Shown one piece after another: positions 46,501-61,500 of a stretch of DNA of 64,000 bases (the first letter of the stretch is position 1; each line of letters starts with the position of its first letter). Below the pieces are notes generated by a model. That model was not told where the DNA came from. It did no database searches and worked only from the letters and a program-made list of their open reading frames with translations. The translations under genes were made by a program, and so were the position numbers. The stretch comes from Chaetoderma sp. LZ-2023a. Taxonomy: Eukaryota > Mollusca > Caudofoveata > Chaetodermatida > Chaetodermatidae. The stretch lies in assembly GCA_034401795.1 (NCBI GenBank), contig CM067373.1:39357669-39421668 (forward strand), read 5' to 3'.

Positions 46501-49500
46501 TTAGAAATGATGTCAACTTCCAGCTGTAAAATTATACATGAAAGTTACCGAACATTAGATTGTGTTCACCCCTAGATCACTTGAATTCTAGAGTCCAAAA
46601 TTCCACTTAATATGATAGATAATGTTCCGATATGATCACATTAGAGACACTGTTGCTGTAAGCAGTTGCCATCTAAGACAGCAACAGAATGGACCTTTCC
46701 AGTTTTAGCCATGCCCCCACCCAGGGTTAAGCTCCACACACACCTTATTCGTGTTGGGATCGATTGATTCCTGAAATCCATGCCTATCAATTTCCAGAAA
46801 CGTACGGGCTTCAGATACTTCCACCCAAGTTTCATTGAAATCGTGGCATTGGTTAACACTTACCACTCTGATGTCAATATTCTATCTTTTACTGTGTCGA
46901 TAGCAAAGTAACCAGTGTACATTTTTCAACAATTTTGGTCGACGATGTTGGTCTATGACAGCAACATCTTCCACCAACTTTGTTAAAAAATGAACACCAG
47001 TTCATCTTTTAATTTAATTTAAAAATTAAGATTTGACATCAGAGTGGTAAGGGTTAAGGGGGAGTAGCATGTTAAAGGATCCAAGATGGCCACCTTCAAA
47101 ACTGACCAATCAAATTTCTGTATACATGGTTGGAAGTCTATCGCCATAGGGCCAAATTAGATTGAAAATGGCCAAGCATGGGGGACAACTCTGGAAAATC
47201 GTTGAATATGGACAAAATTTAAATAAGGGGAAACAACTGTGGTGATTATCTGAATATGAATGGATGTTAAACAAGTGGGCAACTCTCGCTAATAGTTGAA
47301 TATGAAGAGAAGCAACAAGGGGACACGGACAACTAGTGATCTCTGAATATAGATATGTTAAACAAGAGGCCCAAGGGTCTGTGACCCTCAACTGGACCAT
47401 TAGCATTTGAACAACTTGCACTTTTAAAATAGATATTATGGATAATTCTCGGAAAATCCAAGATGGCCCCCCCCCCCCAAAAAAAAATTGACCAATCTAA
47501 TTCTCATTTGATTTCTTGAAGCCTATCATTATAAGATTGTTACATTTAAGTTTGTTTGAAATTGAGCCATTGATTAATTAATAGTAGTGATTTAAAGGGT
47601 TGTGAAAAACTTCTGGAAAATCAAAAAAATTAACCAATCAAATTCCTGTATACGTCGGAACCATACGACACAAGGATCCTTCCACCCCATTGTGTCATGT
47701 GTTTTAAAGTATTTCCGAAAGTTTTTGTAAGATCCAAATGGCTGTCAAAAAAAAATCGACCAGTCAAAATTATCATTAGAAGGATCATTCTACCCAAGTT
47801 TCATTAAAATCGGGCCATTGATTAAGCGTAGCATTTTAAAGGATTTCTGGAAAATCCAAGCGGGCCACTGGAAAAATGTATCAATCAAAATTCTGTATAA
47901 AATTTCTGAAGCCTACCCGCCTAGGGACCTTCCAGCTGAGTTTGGTTGAAACCTGACAAAATTTTCAGGACATACGTATGGACAAACACAATAAATATAC
48001 CCCACTACGCATAGTTACGTACCTAGCTCGACAAAGCCCTACTGGCTCCTCCAGGTAACTGACCAGTACTGGCCAAACAAATCTAACCAGTACCCATCAC
48101 AACCAGGCTCTAGTCTGTCTAGGACACTAGGACTGCATCCACACTACCAGAGTTGTGCCTAGGATGAGCCATGGGGCAATCTGCCCACCTGACCATACAC
48201 ATATCCCCTTATATTTTTTTCTTCCTATTTTCTTATAATAGAAAGGGAGCTCAAAACCTCAAATTGTCCCCTATTCGGACCTAGGAACAACACTGACACT
48301 ACTAAAGTATACAGTAACAAGTTGATTTACCATTATGATTATCTAGGTACTTACTAATGTCCATATAAACAGTCCAAACGTGAAGGCTGAATAGACTATC
48401 CACACTGTGAATAAAAGACGCTTTGACGCTACATTTTGACATGTTACACAAAAACCTTTAGCAATCAAGAGTAAAATTAACACAAATACACACTCAGCCA
48501 AAGTGTCGATGCCATTGCCAAATATCTTCAATGCTGTAACACCAACACCATCAAAAGCAAACTTAAGTACATGAATCAGATTTGATACAATTCCTATGAG
48601 CTGTAATACCATGCTGATCGCGATGAGACGACTCAACGAGTGGCGTCTCAGCTTAGCACATGCATAAAACCAGATCGGCACCAGGATGATATACAGGATT
48701 AAAAATGTAAAATATATCTCAAATATATCATGATTTTCAAAAGAGAACTGATGCTCAAATGGATTGATATGTTTCTTAAACGGGTGTCCATTTACGATCC
48801 AAATGTCATAATCAATTTCAATGCCAGCGTTCTCCTCACCCGTCCAACTACAAGAGCTCTGGTTGATAGAATCGCGGTGGCAAGAGACGATACTGAAATA
48901 CCAGAATCTGAAAAATAACACATACATATAGGGTATTATACTTTGTCATAGTTGCAGGAATCCAACAATTCGTCATGTGAATTACACACATCAATGAGAA
49001 TTGTGAGAGGATGTTTACATGTGGTTCTGCCACTGTGGGGTGGGCGGATGCGAGTGCAGAATGTCAACGATTTTTTGTAAGGGTGTTAGTGAGTTACCCA
49101 GGGACCGACCCAGCCATCTGAAATTATTAGCCAGTAAATTAGACTATATTGAGGTTTTAATAGCCAAATCTTATGTCTTTTAGTCAGTAAATTGAAGGAA
49201 ATTTCAATTTCCCTTTCTCCGAGATCTAACAATACTCACCATTCTATTACTTCTGATACAGCTAGCCCTGATAGCTGGGCCCTAGGACTATAGACTTAGT
49301 AAGCTTTACCGACTCCTGGAACCGGGTACTCGGCTCCCAACTGCCGAGTACCCGTTTGCCATGAAGCTCATATTGTTTGCATAGCCACCAAACAAGAGAT
49401 ACCCATGGCTTGCCTCCGTGGGGCTGGGAGGCTGGGTCCGTAATAGAATGGTGAGTATTGTTAGATCTCGGAGAAAGGGAAATTGAAATTTCCTTCATTC

Positions 49501-52500
49501 TCCTTCGATCAATACTCACCATTCTATTACTTCTGATATACACCAGATTTGATCAGTAACCTGGTGGGAAGGGGCAAGCCATCAATTGCTACTTTTGCCC
49601 CTTGGAGAAAGAGCTAGACTTAAACTTGATTAATGGAGACCTAAAAGGACCATCAAGTTAACGGAACCGAATCATATTCGCATCACCGGCCACCCCCCCC
49701 CCCCTTTTTTCTCCTAAGAAAATGGAGAGAACTCACGAACATGCATCTCGCCTGAAAACACAAATATGCCAAGAGGGTTAACTGCTCTTTGCATATATTA
49801 GCCTGGGAATGAGCATGAATATATAAGATGATTGAACATGACATATAGACATAATACAAAAAACTCTCAATCTTGAATTACCTCATGATATTTGGATTTC
49901 AGACATGGAGCTTCCAACCATTCACTTGTCTGGCCATCAGTGACACAATCTGGTTGACATCCTCTCGCTCGACCATGTCTGCTTCTTAATTCTTTCTTAC
50001 AAATGCCAAAAAGAGCAGTGTGGTCGCATAGCTATCGTCTCAAAACAGCTAAAGCGAGTGGATTGGCGGAGTCTGACACATCCCTCATATGGTAATCCGT
50101 GAAAGAGGACTCACAGTGCCATTGTGCAACAGCCATGATGTCCTCTAATGGAACACCATTGAAAAGGGCGGTCGAGGCGGCTATTCCTCTAACATCGTGT
50201 GCCCTTGCGCATTGCACCTGGTGCCCAGTCGCAATCTCATGGGTAGTCTGAATGCAACAAGAGATAGAATCCATGGATGCGGCGCCATATGGCTTCTTAT
50301 GGCAGATCCACAGATGTCTATCATTCGACCGTAACGAGTCTGTCCATTTTTTGTACTTAGTCAAAGCACGGACTGGGCACCATACACTGGCATCACGATC
50401 AAACCTACTTAGTTTCGGTATATCTCAGATTGATTTTTTGACATAAACTCTGCTCTTGGCAGTAGACGCAGACCCTCTCCTGAGACAATAAATCGGTCCC
50501 TCTCTGCTGAAAGTGCATGGATCTCACTGCGCCTTCTAGCTGAGGAAGCTGCCAATAGAAAGACCGCCTTTAGAGTCAAATGCTTTAGACTAGCCAGGGG
50601 TTCTGTTCTCTGTTTCCACAGACATCAGATACAACTGGATATGTCTTCGCATCAGAGCAGCGTACGGGATTATCTGCTCCATGGAGACCATCATGCCAAG
50701 CATCTGAAGAAACCGCCTCGCCTGAATGTGGTTTCCCAATCGAAAACTCTTGAGGATGACTAACAGAGACACCACTCTGGGCTCTGACGGGTAAACCCTG
50801 CCCTCCTCGAGATCGAAACGCATCCTAAATAAACGAAATGTTGAGTGGGTGTCAACTCGGATTTCTCCTTGTTGACTATCCAGCCTAGATCTGAAAGCAA
50901 CTTCATTGTCAGAGCAGTATCCACCTCTAACCTGGCTGATGTGTCTGCTTTTATCAGCCAATCGTCTATGTAGGTGTGAAGCGCCACGTTCTCTTTTCTG
51001 AGAAACGCTGTCACCGCAAGGACCACTTGTGAAAACCCTTTGAGCTCTCGAGAGGCCGAACGGGAGGACTGTAAACTCCCATACTTGATTCTGACAAGCA
51101 AATCTCAGAAACCTGTGACAACTCCCGTTCATTGGAATGTGGAAATATGCATCTTTCAGATCAATCGATACACACCACATTCCCTTCCTCAATCCTGCCA
51201 TTACCGACCTCGGGGTTTCCATCTGAAACCGAGGCGTATGGATAAATCAATTTAATGGCCTGAGATTGAGTATGGGTCTCCATCCCCCTGTGCTCTTGGG
51301 GACAAGGAACATGTTTGAACAGAAGCCTGGAGTGTTCCGGTTTGGGGAGGGTAGGAGCCGCCACAACCTTCTTGGCTTTCTTCGCCGGAGGCGGCTGAGA
51401 AAACCAAGTAGAAGCAGAAGCAGCACTAGGCTTAGCTTTCGCCTTGCCTTTGTGCTGTTTCTGCTTCTTAGAAGGTTGCACGGTCAGCGGTTTGGCTACA
51501 GCCCCTAGTGCGTGCGCCTGACGCACTAGCTCTAGCTGCAGATTAACCGCCAACCGATTCTGCACAATGCTAGCCGTGTCCTCTAAGATGGCCCGCGCCT
51601 GGCCACCAAAGATGCTAGGGCATGTCAGGGGCGTCCCAAGAAGACGCTCCCTGATGGCAGTAGCTGGACGCATATGGTCAAGAACCATCTGCCTCCTGGA
51701 CTTGGTCACACGCGCCTGCACCCTTGCCAATGCGTCCATAGACAGCACCAGGCCATCATTGACGCATGAAAGCGCCACAGGTGGCACAGGGTGGCCTGCC
51801 CCTGCTTCAGTCCACACCGACTGAAGAAGACGATAAGAATGGTTGACAGCACTCATTGCACCAATTTTGAAAGATCTTCATTGGCTCCCCATCCGGAAAC
51901 GGATTGAGTTCAAGATTCTGCTCTTGACTTGGAAATGTCTAAACAACAACGCTCCCGACTATTTGCAGGAACTTCTCTTGACATATGATCCATGTCGCAG
52001 ACTTCGTTCTGTGGATAAGCTATTGCTCCAAATTCCGCGATCGAATTTACGCTCCTGTGGGGACAGAGCCTTCAGTGTTGTGGCTCCGAGACTATGGAAC
52101 CAGCTACCTGTCCACATCAAATCCATCCAATCAATTAATGATTTCAAACAAAAATTAAAAACACATCTCTTCACAAGCGCCTTTGAAAATTGACATTGAC
52201 ACATGGCGCTTTACAAATGCTGTATTATTATTATTATTATTATTGCTGCCCTCACACCCTCATCACATAGGGACAGGACTTCATCATGGTGTACCGGAGT
52301 TTTGCCCACCAGAGCCGGGGCGGGGCCACCCTCTCCAGCACTCTGGACACCCGGTACCCATCGGTCATCCTTGGTGACCGACGGGACAACACCATACGGG
52401 AGGGGGGGGGGGGAAAGAATACGACCGCAGGAAGCTGGCCCTTGGTCATGAGTTGTTTGCTATAAATAGCATCAAGTAACCCAATAAACCATGGATCCAG

Positions 52501-55500
52501 TCCAATAGACTGGATCCGGGCTGCAGGCAAGATCCCCGTCCTAATTGATGCCACCGATGGATGGGGTGCATCCTCCTCGGCCGTGGTCGGAACCACAGAC
52601 GGGTCTACCCTGGTTAGCCAAGCCAGAGCCTCAGACCAATCCGTCTCTGAGGACACTCCCGTGAACACGTTACCCGTTGACATGTTCACGGCCCTAACAG
52701 CAACGGCCTCCCGGCTAGGAGCCATTACTGATATGCCAGGAACTCCGGTACCGTACGGTTCCACCGCCACCCCATGGAACACACCAGTCAATGGAGTAGG
52801 CCAGCACGGAAAACTGTGCGGACCCGTAGCGGTTGAGGACCCATGGCCAAACACGGGCGCCAACGGCACCCCATGTCTGACCGCCGGACCAGGCGAGATA
52901 GGTGAGTACCACACCTGGCCCGGCACACCCGTCACCATGTCGGTTGGCGGCAAACCAACCATCACAGGACTGGTGCCCGGTACCGGAGTGGCCTCAACCA
53001 CGGGCGGAGCCGCTGCCCTGGCTTGCGCCAAGCCAGACAGATGGTGGGCGGTTCCGAGACTGCCCTACAACTTTTGGCAGCAGGGACGACACCAGCATGG
53101 GCAGAACGTGATGCAAGAAGCCATCTCCGCCACCTCCGGTTGCAGACGTGGAGCGGCCCCCCCCCCCCCAAGGGCCGAAACAGACGCTCCACGATTTACT
53201 TTCGGACCGCAAGTCCTTCTGGGCAAGGAACTTCAGCATCATATCGACCGACCACACTGCGCATACGTTACACCTACTGTCAAGATTACACTTAGTACAG
53301 CGGAAACAGACATGGGCCTTGAACAGAACCCGAACGAATTTGTGGCACCCGTCACATGATGGTGGGGCTGGCTTGGCCTATAAATAAGCACAAACCTACA
53401 ATAAGCAAGCGGAACGAAACAGAAATGGAAGGCAGACAATTAATTTTAATACACCCATACACTGATCCTCAAGGATGTATAACGGAACCAGGAATCATAT
53501 CGCATAGCTTTCGGGGTATATTTACTAATAAATATAAATTATACTCCTAACAAAGGCCAAAATGATGTGTGAAGAAACAACAAAATGTAAACAAACTGCT
53601 GTAGCACACGGTAAAACTGCAGACCACACATCTAAATCAAGAATTTTGAAATCACTGATCATTGCAAACATCTCGTGATAACACGCAAAACTTGAATATT
53701 CCAAAGTTTTTCTGGTACCAATTAAAGTATGCAGCACCTAGAATCAGATGCGCGAATTAATGAAACATTTTCTTCACATAAACATCTGAGTAACATGGGT
53801 GTGACGTCACCTGCTCGGATCTTACGGAGAACGATGTCAGCTGATTTTCGTGTTAAAAAACACTGTCAACCAACACCTAATTTCATATCTGCCGATCACC
53901 TGTTGGGGTTTAAAGGAAGGTGATCATCTGGCATATTTCGTTGTTAACACACGTCCCAGATTATTCGGGGTTAGAAATTGGAACATGCGGCACAGACGAA
54001 ATTTTGAAGACCTAAGTCTTTTAACTATGGACTAACATGGAAATATCCAACCTGGTTATCATCGGCAGCATCCATGGTAATCCAAATATCCTTTTAGAGA
54101 GCGCACAAAGCTATCACAATTTACACAGAAAAAGACTTAGAACAATCTCAAGACTTCCAACTGCAAAAAAGCATGTGTCTCTTGATGCTATGCAAACAAG
54201 AATGAGCTTCATGGCAAATGGGTACTCGGCAGTTGGGAGCCGAGTACCCGGTTCCAGGAGTCGGTAAAGCTTACTAAGTCTATAGTCCTAGGGCCCAGCT
54301 ATCAGGGCTAGCTGTATCAGAAGTAATAGAATGGTGAGTATTGATCGAAGGAGAAAAACACATTTCAAATGACATTTAATGAGATTATACTAGCCAAATG
54401 TCAGGGATATCAAACACTAATCCTGCCTCAGATGTTGTATTGTACTAATAGATTACCGTACATAGATTCCATAGAATTAAATTCCTGCCAAGGACTGCAA
54501 CAGGTTCCCGACAAATTAATCTAAAACTATTCAAGTATTCAACAGCTTACCTACAGGTATAGTTACATGAGGTAACTCTTCAACTCTCTTAGCCAGTAAA
54601 GTAGCCTATTTGGGGATTTTGTTATCCAACAATGAGAATTATTCTCAAAAACTATTTGGCGAGTAGGTAGGTCTGTCCCTGGTTACCTATGTATGATTAC
54701 TGTATTCTGCGGCTGTCATTCGCTTTTGCTCATGGGGTATTGTCCTTGGCCAAAATCTTTAATAGCCTCCTCAGGTCCCTTCCTGATTTGACTGTACCGA
54801 GTCCTGCCTTCTTGAGGTCACCTAGTAGCGCGCTTAACAGATTTATGCAATGATGTGCTCTCCTGGCCTTGTATTTGCTGGCTCCCAGTACGGCAAATTC
54901 CAAGGCTCTCTGTGCTGGTGTGTCCCCTGGCATCCTTAGCACATGGCCAAACATGGACCACCTTTGCTTGGAGCGTTTTACAGACCACAGCTATTCTTGT
55001 ATAGTTTATCATTCAAAATTATGCTGTCTGCCTATCATTGTCCAGTGATCATGGTGCATAGGTGTTTGCAGGCATAAAGTATGTCTAGAGCTTCCTTTGG
55101 AGCTGCCCATCTGTTACAGTTATACAGCATCAAGGGTACGCAAGTTGCATTGTATAAATGTAGTCTTTTTGTCAAGGGCACCTTAGATCTATGAATCAAT
55201 GTCTTCCAGAAGGTCAGTAAAGCGATGTTCCCCATGATGCAGTGTGCAGCAATGTCAGTAGTACTACAAAGCAGTGAGCTCAGGATTTACTTTTTCTTCA
55301 TAGTTCGCCGCCACGAAGCGGATCATCATTTCCTTTAGGTTCATGCTATGTAAAGTGAAATTTCAATGTCCCTTTCTCCGAGATCTAACAATACTTCCCA
55401 TTACATTACTTATTGATAACAACCACCTTGGTGTTTGTGCCCTAAGAGTCTTAGACTTTTACAGAACTCTAGCCTAAAGGTCTGGTTACGGGTACCCGGT

Positions 55501-58500
55501 TGTTGGGATGGGTACCCAGTTCCAGGAATTGGCAAGAGCACTGTTAAAGTCCAAAAGACTCTTAGGGTACATTCACCAATGTTATCAATAAGTAATGTAA
55601 TGGTAAGTATTGATCGAAGGAGAACTAGGTTTTTTAATTTCTGAAAGACTAGGGGAGAAATTATCTCACACCCAGCCAGACCTGGGATCAAATGCAAATG
55701 CATGTGCATTTAAATACTTTTCTCAAGTATTTGCATAAATTGAAGATTTCAAATCATTACTATTTGCATTTGCAAAATTTAAATACTTTTGCTAAAGTAT
55801 TTGAAATTTCAAATAGTTTTCAAATGCTTTTTCAAATACTTTTCATATGATATATATATAGAGACAGCAGGATCTTCCAAGCAAAGTAAATTAAAAATAT
55901 TCCCAAATCTTATTTAATCATAAAGAATGCTTTGTGGTCCTGAGACCCCTTTGACCACTGAAATATTAGCTTCCCAAAGTCAATTGCATATGTTAACTGA
56001 TGTACATTCTGGAAACAAAATTGCTGTAAACTGTTGGTATCTAATGTGACAGCAACAGATTTCAAAGTGTCAAATGTACACCAGACATTCTTCTACTGAC
56101 CCTGTATCAAAATGTGATAAGGGCTAATATAATAGCTATAATATATGTGTCAGTTTGTGAAATCATAATCAAAACAAACAATATTAAATGCAATCTTTAA
56201 AATAATTAGTTACATTTTCTATATTGCTTTTTCATATACAGAATTTGGGATGTAATGGGTTAAACTGTGCATGTGAGATGTTGATTCCCGCTAAGGAATA
56301 GAGCTATCTAGAAGCAAACCAAACAGAAAACTTATCTTGAAGCAATATGACTGGAAGTCAGTGCTGCCTTAGACAGCAACAACTAGCATGCAAATTAGTT
56401 TCAAACTATTCACCAGAATTTGTCCTACATCATAAGGGCTTGTGTCAGGTTTATGTACAGAAAGAAGTGTTTGTCTATAGGGTCAAATGATTGTATGAAG
56501 TAGTTGAGCATATACCAGGGTGTGATTATAAGTGACCAGGTGTTTGTGGGAGAATGAATAGAAAACAGCAGGATGGTGTTGAAGCAATGAATGCACACTT
56601 CAGGTGTGGGTGCATAGATTTAAACAGCTCTTAACTTTTCAATGATGCTACTAATTTTTTATGACATAGCAAATATTCTGTTGAATAATTTGAAATTTAT
56701 TTATTTATAAGCTGCGGCTGCATATTCTACTCAAGTTATTTTCAAAGTAGTCAACTGCTTTTCTGTGCGGTTGCTTAGAAAATGTGATTTAAAGCAGGTT
56801 CTGCCCACACTGGTCAGGATTAGCCACCACTCAACAATTTTAACCAGCACTAAAGACTAAACTATCTTTTTTAACGACCACTTTTCACATATTTTATTAA
56901 AATAAGTTTTATTTCAAGGGACTGTAAAATTTCCGTTAAAATGTCTGGCACTAATTTCATCCTGGGCAGAACCCTGTTTAAAGTATTCCATCCCTGAAAG
57001 GGCTAATGGAATAAATTTCTCAACAAGATGAATTTCTCATGAAGAATGTACATTTGACAACAATTGGACTGTATTGGTTCCTGTGGAAGAAATTACTTTC
57101 TGTCAAATAATTTTCAAAGTAACAAAATTTTAATTACAAGAAAATGCATAGTTTAAATTTAACCCTTTCACCGATGAAACTGGCCTTTAACACAACTTGA
57201 ATGTAACCATACAGGAAAGCTGTTGAATATTTTGAAATTAATTTGAATGGATGGCATTGCTGTCTTAGGTAGGTTAAACAAAATTTCAAAATAAAAGAAA
57301 ATAAAGAGGTCAAGTATAGGTGGAATAATGTGAGTTTAGCCAGTGAGGGCAGGTGTCATTAGAAGTGGCATGGATGTGTGTGGGAAAAAGAACAGAATAG
57401 GTGAATGAATACCATAGGGCATATCATAGCAATAAAAGGGGATTTGTGGATTTAAACTATACAAATCAGTGTTTAATCATTTAATGGAATAAATTAGTCA
57501 ACAATGTTGAAAGCTTATCATAAGGAATGTCCATTGAAAACATGTTGACTGAAAGGTATTTATTCCTAATTGAGAAATTACTTTCAGTGTAATCATTTTC
57601 AAGCTAAAAAGATCTTAGCTCTACGAATGTGTATAATTTATTTAAACCTCCAATGCTAAGATATTTATTACCATAATGAATAAGTTGCTGTCAAATCTGC
57701 TTTACTGACTACCTGTTTATAATATCCAATACAACATCTGACTGTCTCACGAAGCAAACACTTCCAGTCAAATTATTTTCAAAATTTTCAACAGCTTTCC
57801 CATTTTAAGAGATCACCTGCCTTAAGGTCCCTTCTGTTAAATACAATTTGCCTGGAGTCAGACTCAGGTAGGCTAGCTATTTAAAATCCGAGAAAAGAAT
57901 ATGTAGGTCACAATTTAAAATGTCACCTGCTACCTGGAAGAAACTTATCATTTTGCAAGAAATATATAAAGACACTTAGAAACTGAATACGAGGGTTTAC
58001 TTTCACTAAAACAGACAATGTTCCACATGTATCTCGTACAAAAAACAACGTTTCTTCTGAGTTAGTTTTTTTTAAAGCAATACATTTGACCCTTTACGTA
58101 ATAAGAGATCATGCATTAACTCTAACCCTCAAAGTTGTTCACGAAATTTTCAATTTTCTCATAAAAATGTCCATTTGCAGCCCAAGAAAAAAAAAATTTA
58201 TCACTGTAACGACTGGCTTGGTTACTGAGCTAGTCATTCCAGGGGTTCAGAATTTGAGTGTTAAAGGTTTAAGTGAGATGCTCTATTCTCCTTTGGATGG
58301 TTTGTTAATATGAGCTTGACTCCATATGGCTATATGTCACTTTTGAATGGTTGGAAATCAATTTAACTGAAAGATGTTGCTGCCGGGTACATGTTATAAT
58401 ACAGTGTACAACTGTTTAACCCATTTCCTCTCAGAAATCATGAGAGTTATATCTGATATGGCTAGTAATGAAAAGCATTTGAAATACTTTTAGAAAAGTA

Positions 58501-61500
58501 TTTGCATTTGCACTTGCATTTGAACAAAGTTGAAAGTATTTGCACTTGCATTTGAACCAATGTGAAGTATCTGCATTTGCATTTAAATACTTTTGAAAGT
58601 ATTTGACCCCATGTCTGCACCCAGCTGTATGTTTTGACTATACCACCACTAGGATGCCTTTAATTGATAACTATAACATAGGCTTGCACGATTATCCGAT
58701 ATTATCGAAAATCACGATTTTTTTTGTAGCCACGCTTATCGCCAAAATTTTACTGTCTCTGTATTCTGTCTATTTGTAGCATAGGTGTCTATTACATCAA
58801 GCTGTTCAATTTATTTCCAAACTAACATCTCGGAGAAAGGGTGGGATTATACTAGGAATAGGTAAAAAAGGTTCATTCTCTAAAATTGCTTTAAAAGATG
58901 GACACTAATACGAAAATTCAACGCAATCTACCGGTATAATTTCTTGCTGTCTTACTGTATACCTCAAAACCATGATCGCGGGAGTGAAATTATTACCTGG
59001 GAAGGTATAAATAATGCGTGTTTGTAATACGCAGGGTCTGAAATAATCTCTTGACCAGCAAATGGCCATTAACTATTTTTAATTAAAATTTTTAGGCAAA
59101 TTTGACCATTAAATGGTTAATTGTAGAACGCGAATATAATGGTAACGCGCGTGTTGTCAAGTGTCTTCTACAGTGCGATTATTTATGAACTTGCTTTCTT
59201 CACTTCTATTGTGAGAAAACTCGCCCGCTATTTCATTGGTTTTCTATATACAGCTAACAAGGAAATCGCGAGGAAGAATTAGCTTCTTCAGTATCGAAGG
59301 CGTGAAAGAACGCGTCTCAAACTTCTGTGAAAATCTCTCACGTAATGTCATTGGATTTTCTAGATATAATTATGTCCAACAACCAATGAAATTGCGAGAC
59401 CAAATTCTCTTCTCATGACAGGTGTGTAAGAACACATCACTAACTCGTGCGCAGTGGCAGATTTTGTAGATCCGCCATTGCTAATTTTGCATCGACTCGG
59501 TCATTTTCAGACTAGCGAAATGACAAGATTTTGAGTGGTATCATTTATCAGATGTTCTATGCAATTTTATCTGTCATTTATTCGCCGTATGACTTAATTT
59601 TCAAGTCACTCACGGTCTATATCCCTCATTAGAAATCAGAAAATCAGCCAGTATAAAAGGTTTACACTATTCCCGGGACAATTAGCTATTGTAAGACCAC
59701 CCTCTAGGATGAATTTGCCGGTATGACGCGTTTTGACAGATCACGAATACTGGTAACCAAGGTGAATATCGTTTTCACTTAGAAATGTGCAAATGACGCA
59801 CAAACTCACGCTCGATCAATCTATCGTATTTGAGTGCGATACCAACATTGTTCACTTGTTCCAAAATTTTAAGATTTTCCCCAAAATTCATGTTCAGTAA
59901 AAAATTTTTACCCATCCAGATTTGATCGGACATGACCGATGTCCGACCATTATTTCATACCCTGAATACGCATGGTTTATAAAATCAAAAGTAATCTAAA
60001 ATTTGACATTAAATGGCGTCACGGGAATATATAAATCACGTGATATTGCTTGCTCTCCTGTTTTTGGAGGCGAGAGGTGGTGCATTCACAAATGTGATAG
60101 CTAAATGAGATGGTATACATGCTTTAGCAAGCATGGCGAACTATCCTAGATGTTTCTGTAGGCTAACTATTATTAGCAAAATATATAAATCATGTGATAT
60201 TTCTCGCTTTCCTGGTTTTGGAGGCGAGGGTGGTGCGTTCACGAATGTGATAGCTAAATGAGATAGTATTCACGCTTTAGCAAGCAAGGTGAACTATCCG
60301 AGATGTTTCGGAAGGCTAACTATTGTTATTAACCGGGTACTCGGTAAATGCGGAGCAGATCTAAACATTAGATGTCTGGTTTTAAAGTACATTCCTAATA
60401 TCACGTGATTTGTGTATTTTCACAAAGACGACATGAAATGTTAAATTTTCTAAACGATGATTTTAACAGAGTACGCAATATTTAGGTTGTCCAATGTAAT
60501 AATTTCACTCCCGCAATGATGGATATGGTATACATTAAGCCAAGGGGTAAGGCGGCAGGAAATTACTACGTGTGTCCTAGGGCTGCGCGATATACCGATA
60601 CCATATTTAAAACCGATATCCTGCACTGACGGTTTCATAACCGATTATAAAAAATAAATATCGAAAAACCGAATATGAACATATTTTCGGTTTTTCGTAT
60701 CAGGATTGTTAAAAATAAAAGATACTAACAAGCATGAAAAGCGTAATGAATAATAATGGCCATACTTTCCATTAAGCTACGTTCGGGGCAACTAATAATT
60801 GAACGTGGCCCCAATTGCGCATATTGTGTAACTCCATGTAACTCGCTGTGCGCCGAGAGAAATCAAGCAGCGAAATAATTAAATAAATATCCACTTGTCT
60901 TTTCTCTGGTAGTCTCAGATAAATTTGCAATATAAAATACAATACTAAGGCGGGAATTTGTCATTGAAATTTGTATCGGGGAAAACATTTCTAAACAACG
61001 GCATCCATTTTATTTACGTCACCGGCTAATTAACATACTGCAAAGTCGTCCCAAAACTAAATCGCCCGAATGCATAAAAATCTCGCCAATAAATATAATG
61101 CTGAATACATTTTGCTGATTAGGATATAATTTTAAATAAAATTATTACTCAAACCGTTTTTAAAACGTTGTCTTCTATACACAATATCATATTAACTTAT
61201 GAAATTCGCGTTCGCAATATTACAGTTAATATTTTCTTCAAGGCATGATTTCGTCCTCTGGCCGAATTGGAAATGAAAGAAGAAAGGGAGATAATTACAT
61301 CATAATTAATTACAATCACGTGATTTACGTCTTTTCGCAACCTGTTTTGCTGATTTATGATTAATTTTGACAAAATAAACGATGTTTATTTAACTGTGCG
61401 TAATACGGTCTAATTAATAATTTCACTCCCGCGATGATGGCAATTATAAGGTATATTAAGCTTTAAACGCGTAAATCGTTACGAATGTATCAGGGTGTGA

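Noticed and set aside
52583-53359. 258-codon plus-strand frame as a gene
   Set aside because: It runs antisense to the Gag-like region of the DIRS fossil, whose GC-rich composition keeps the reverse strand open.
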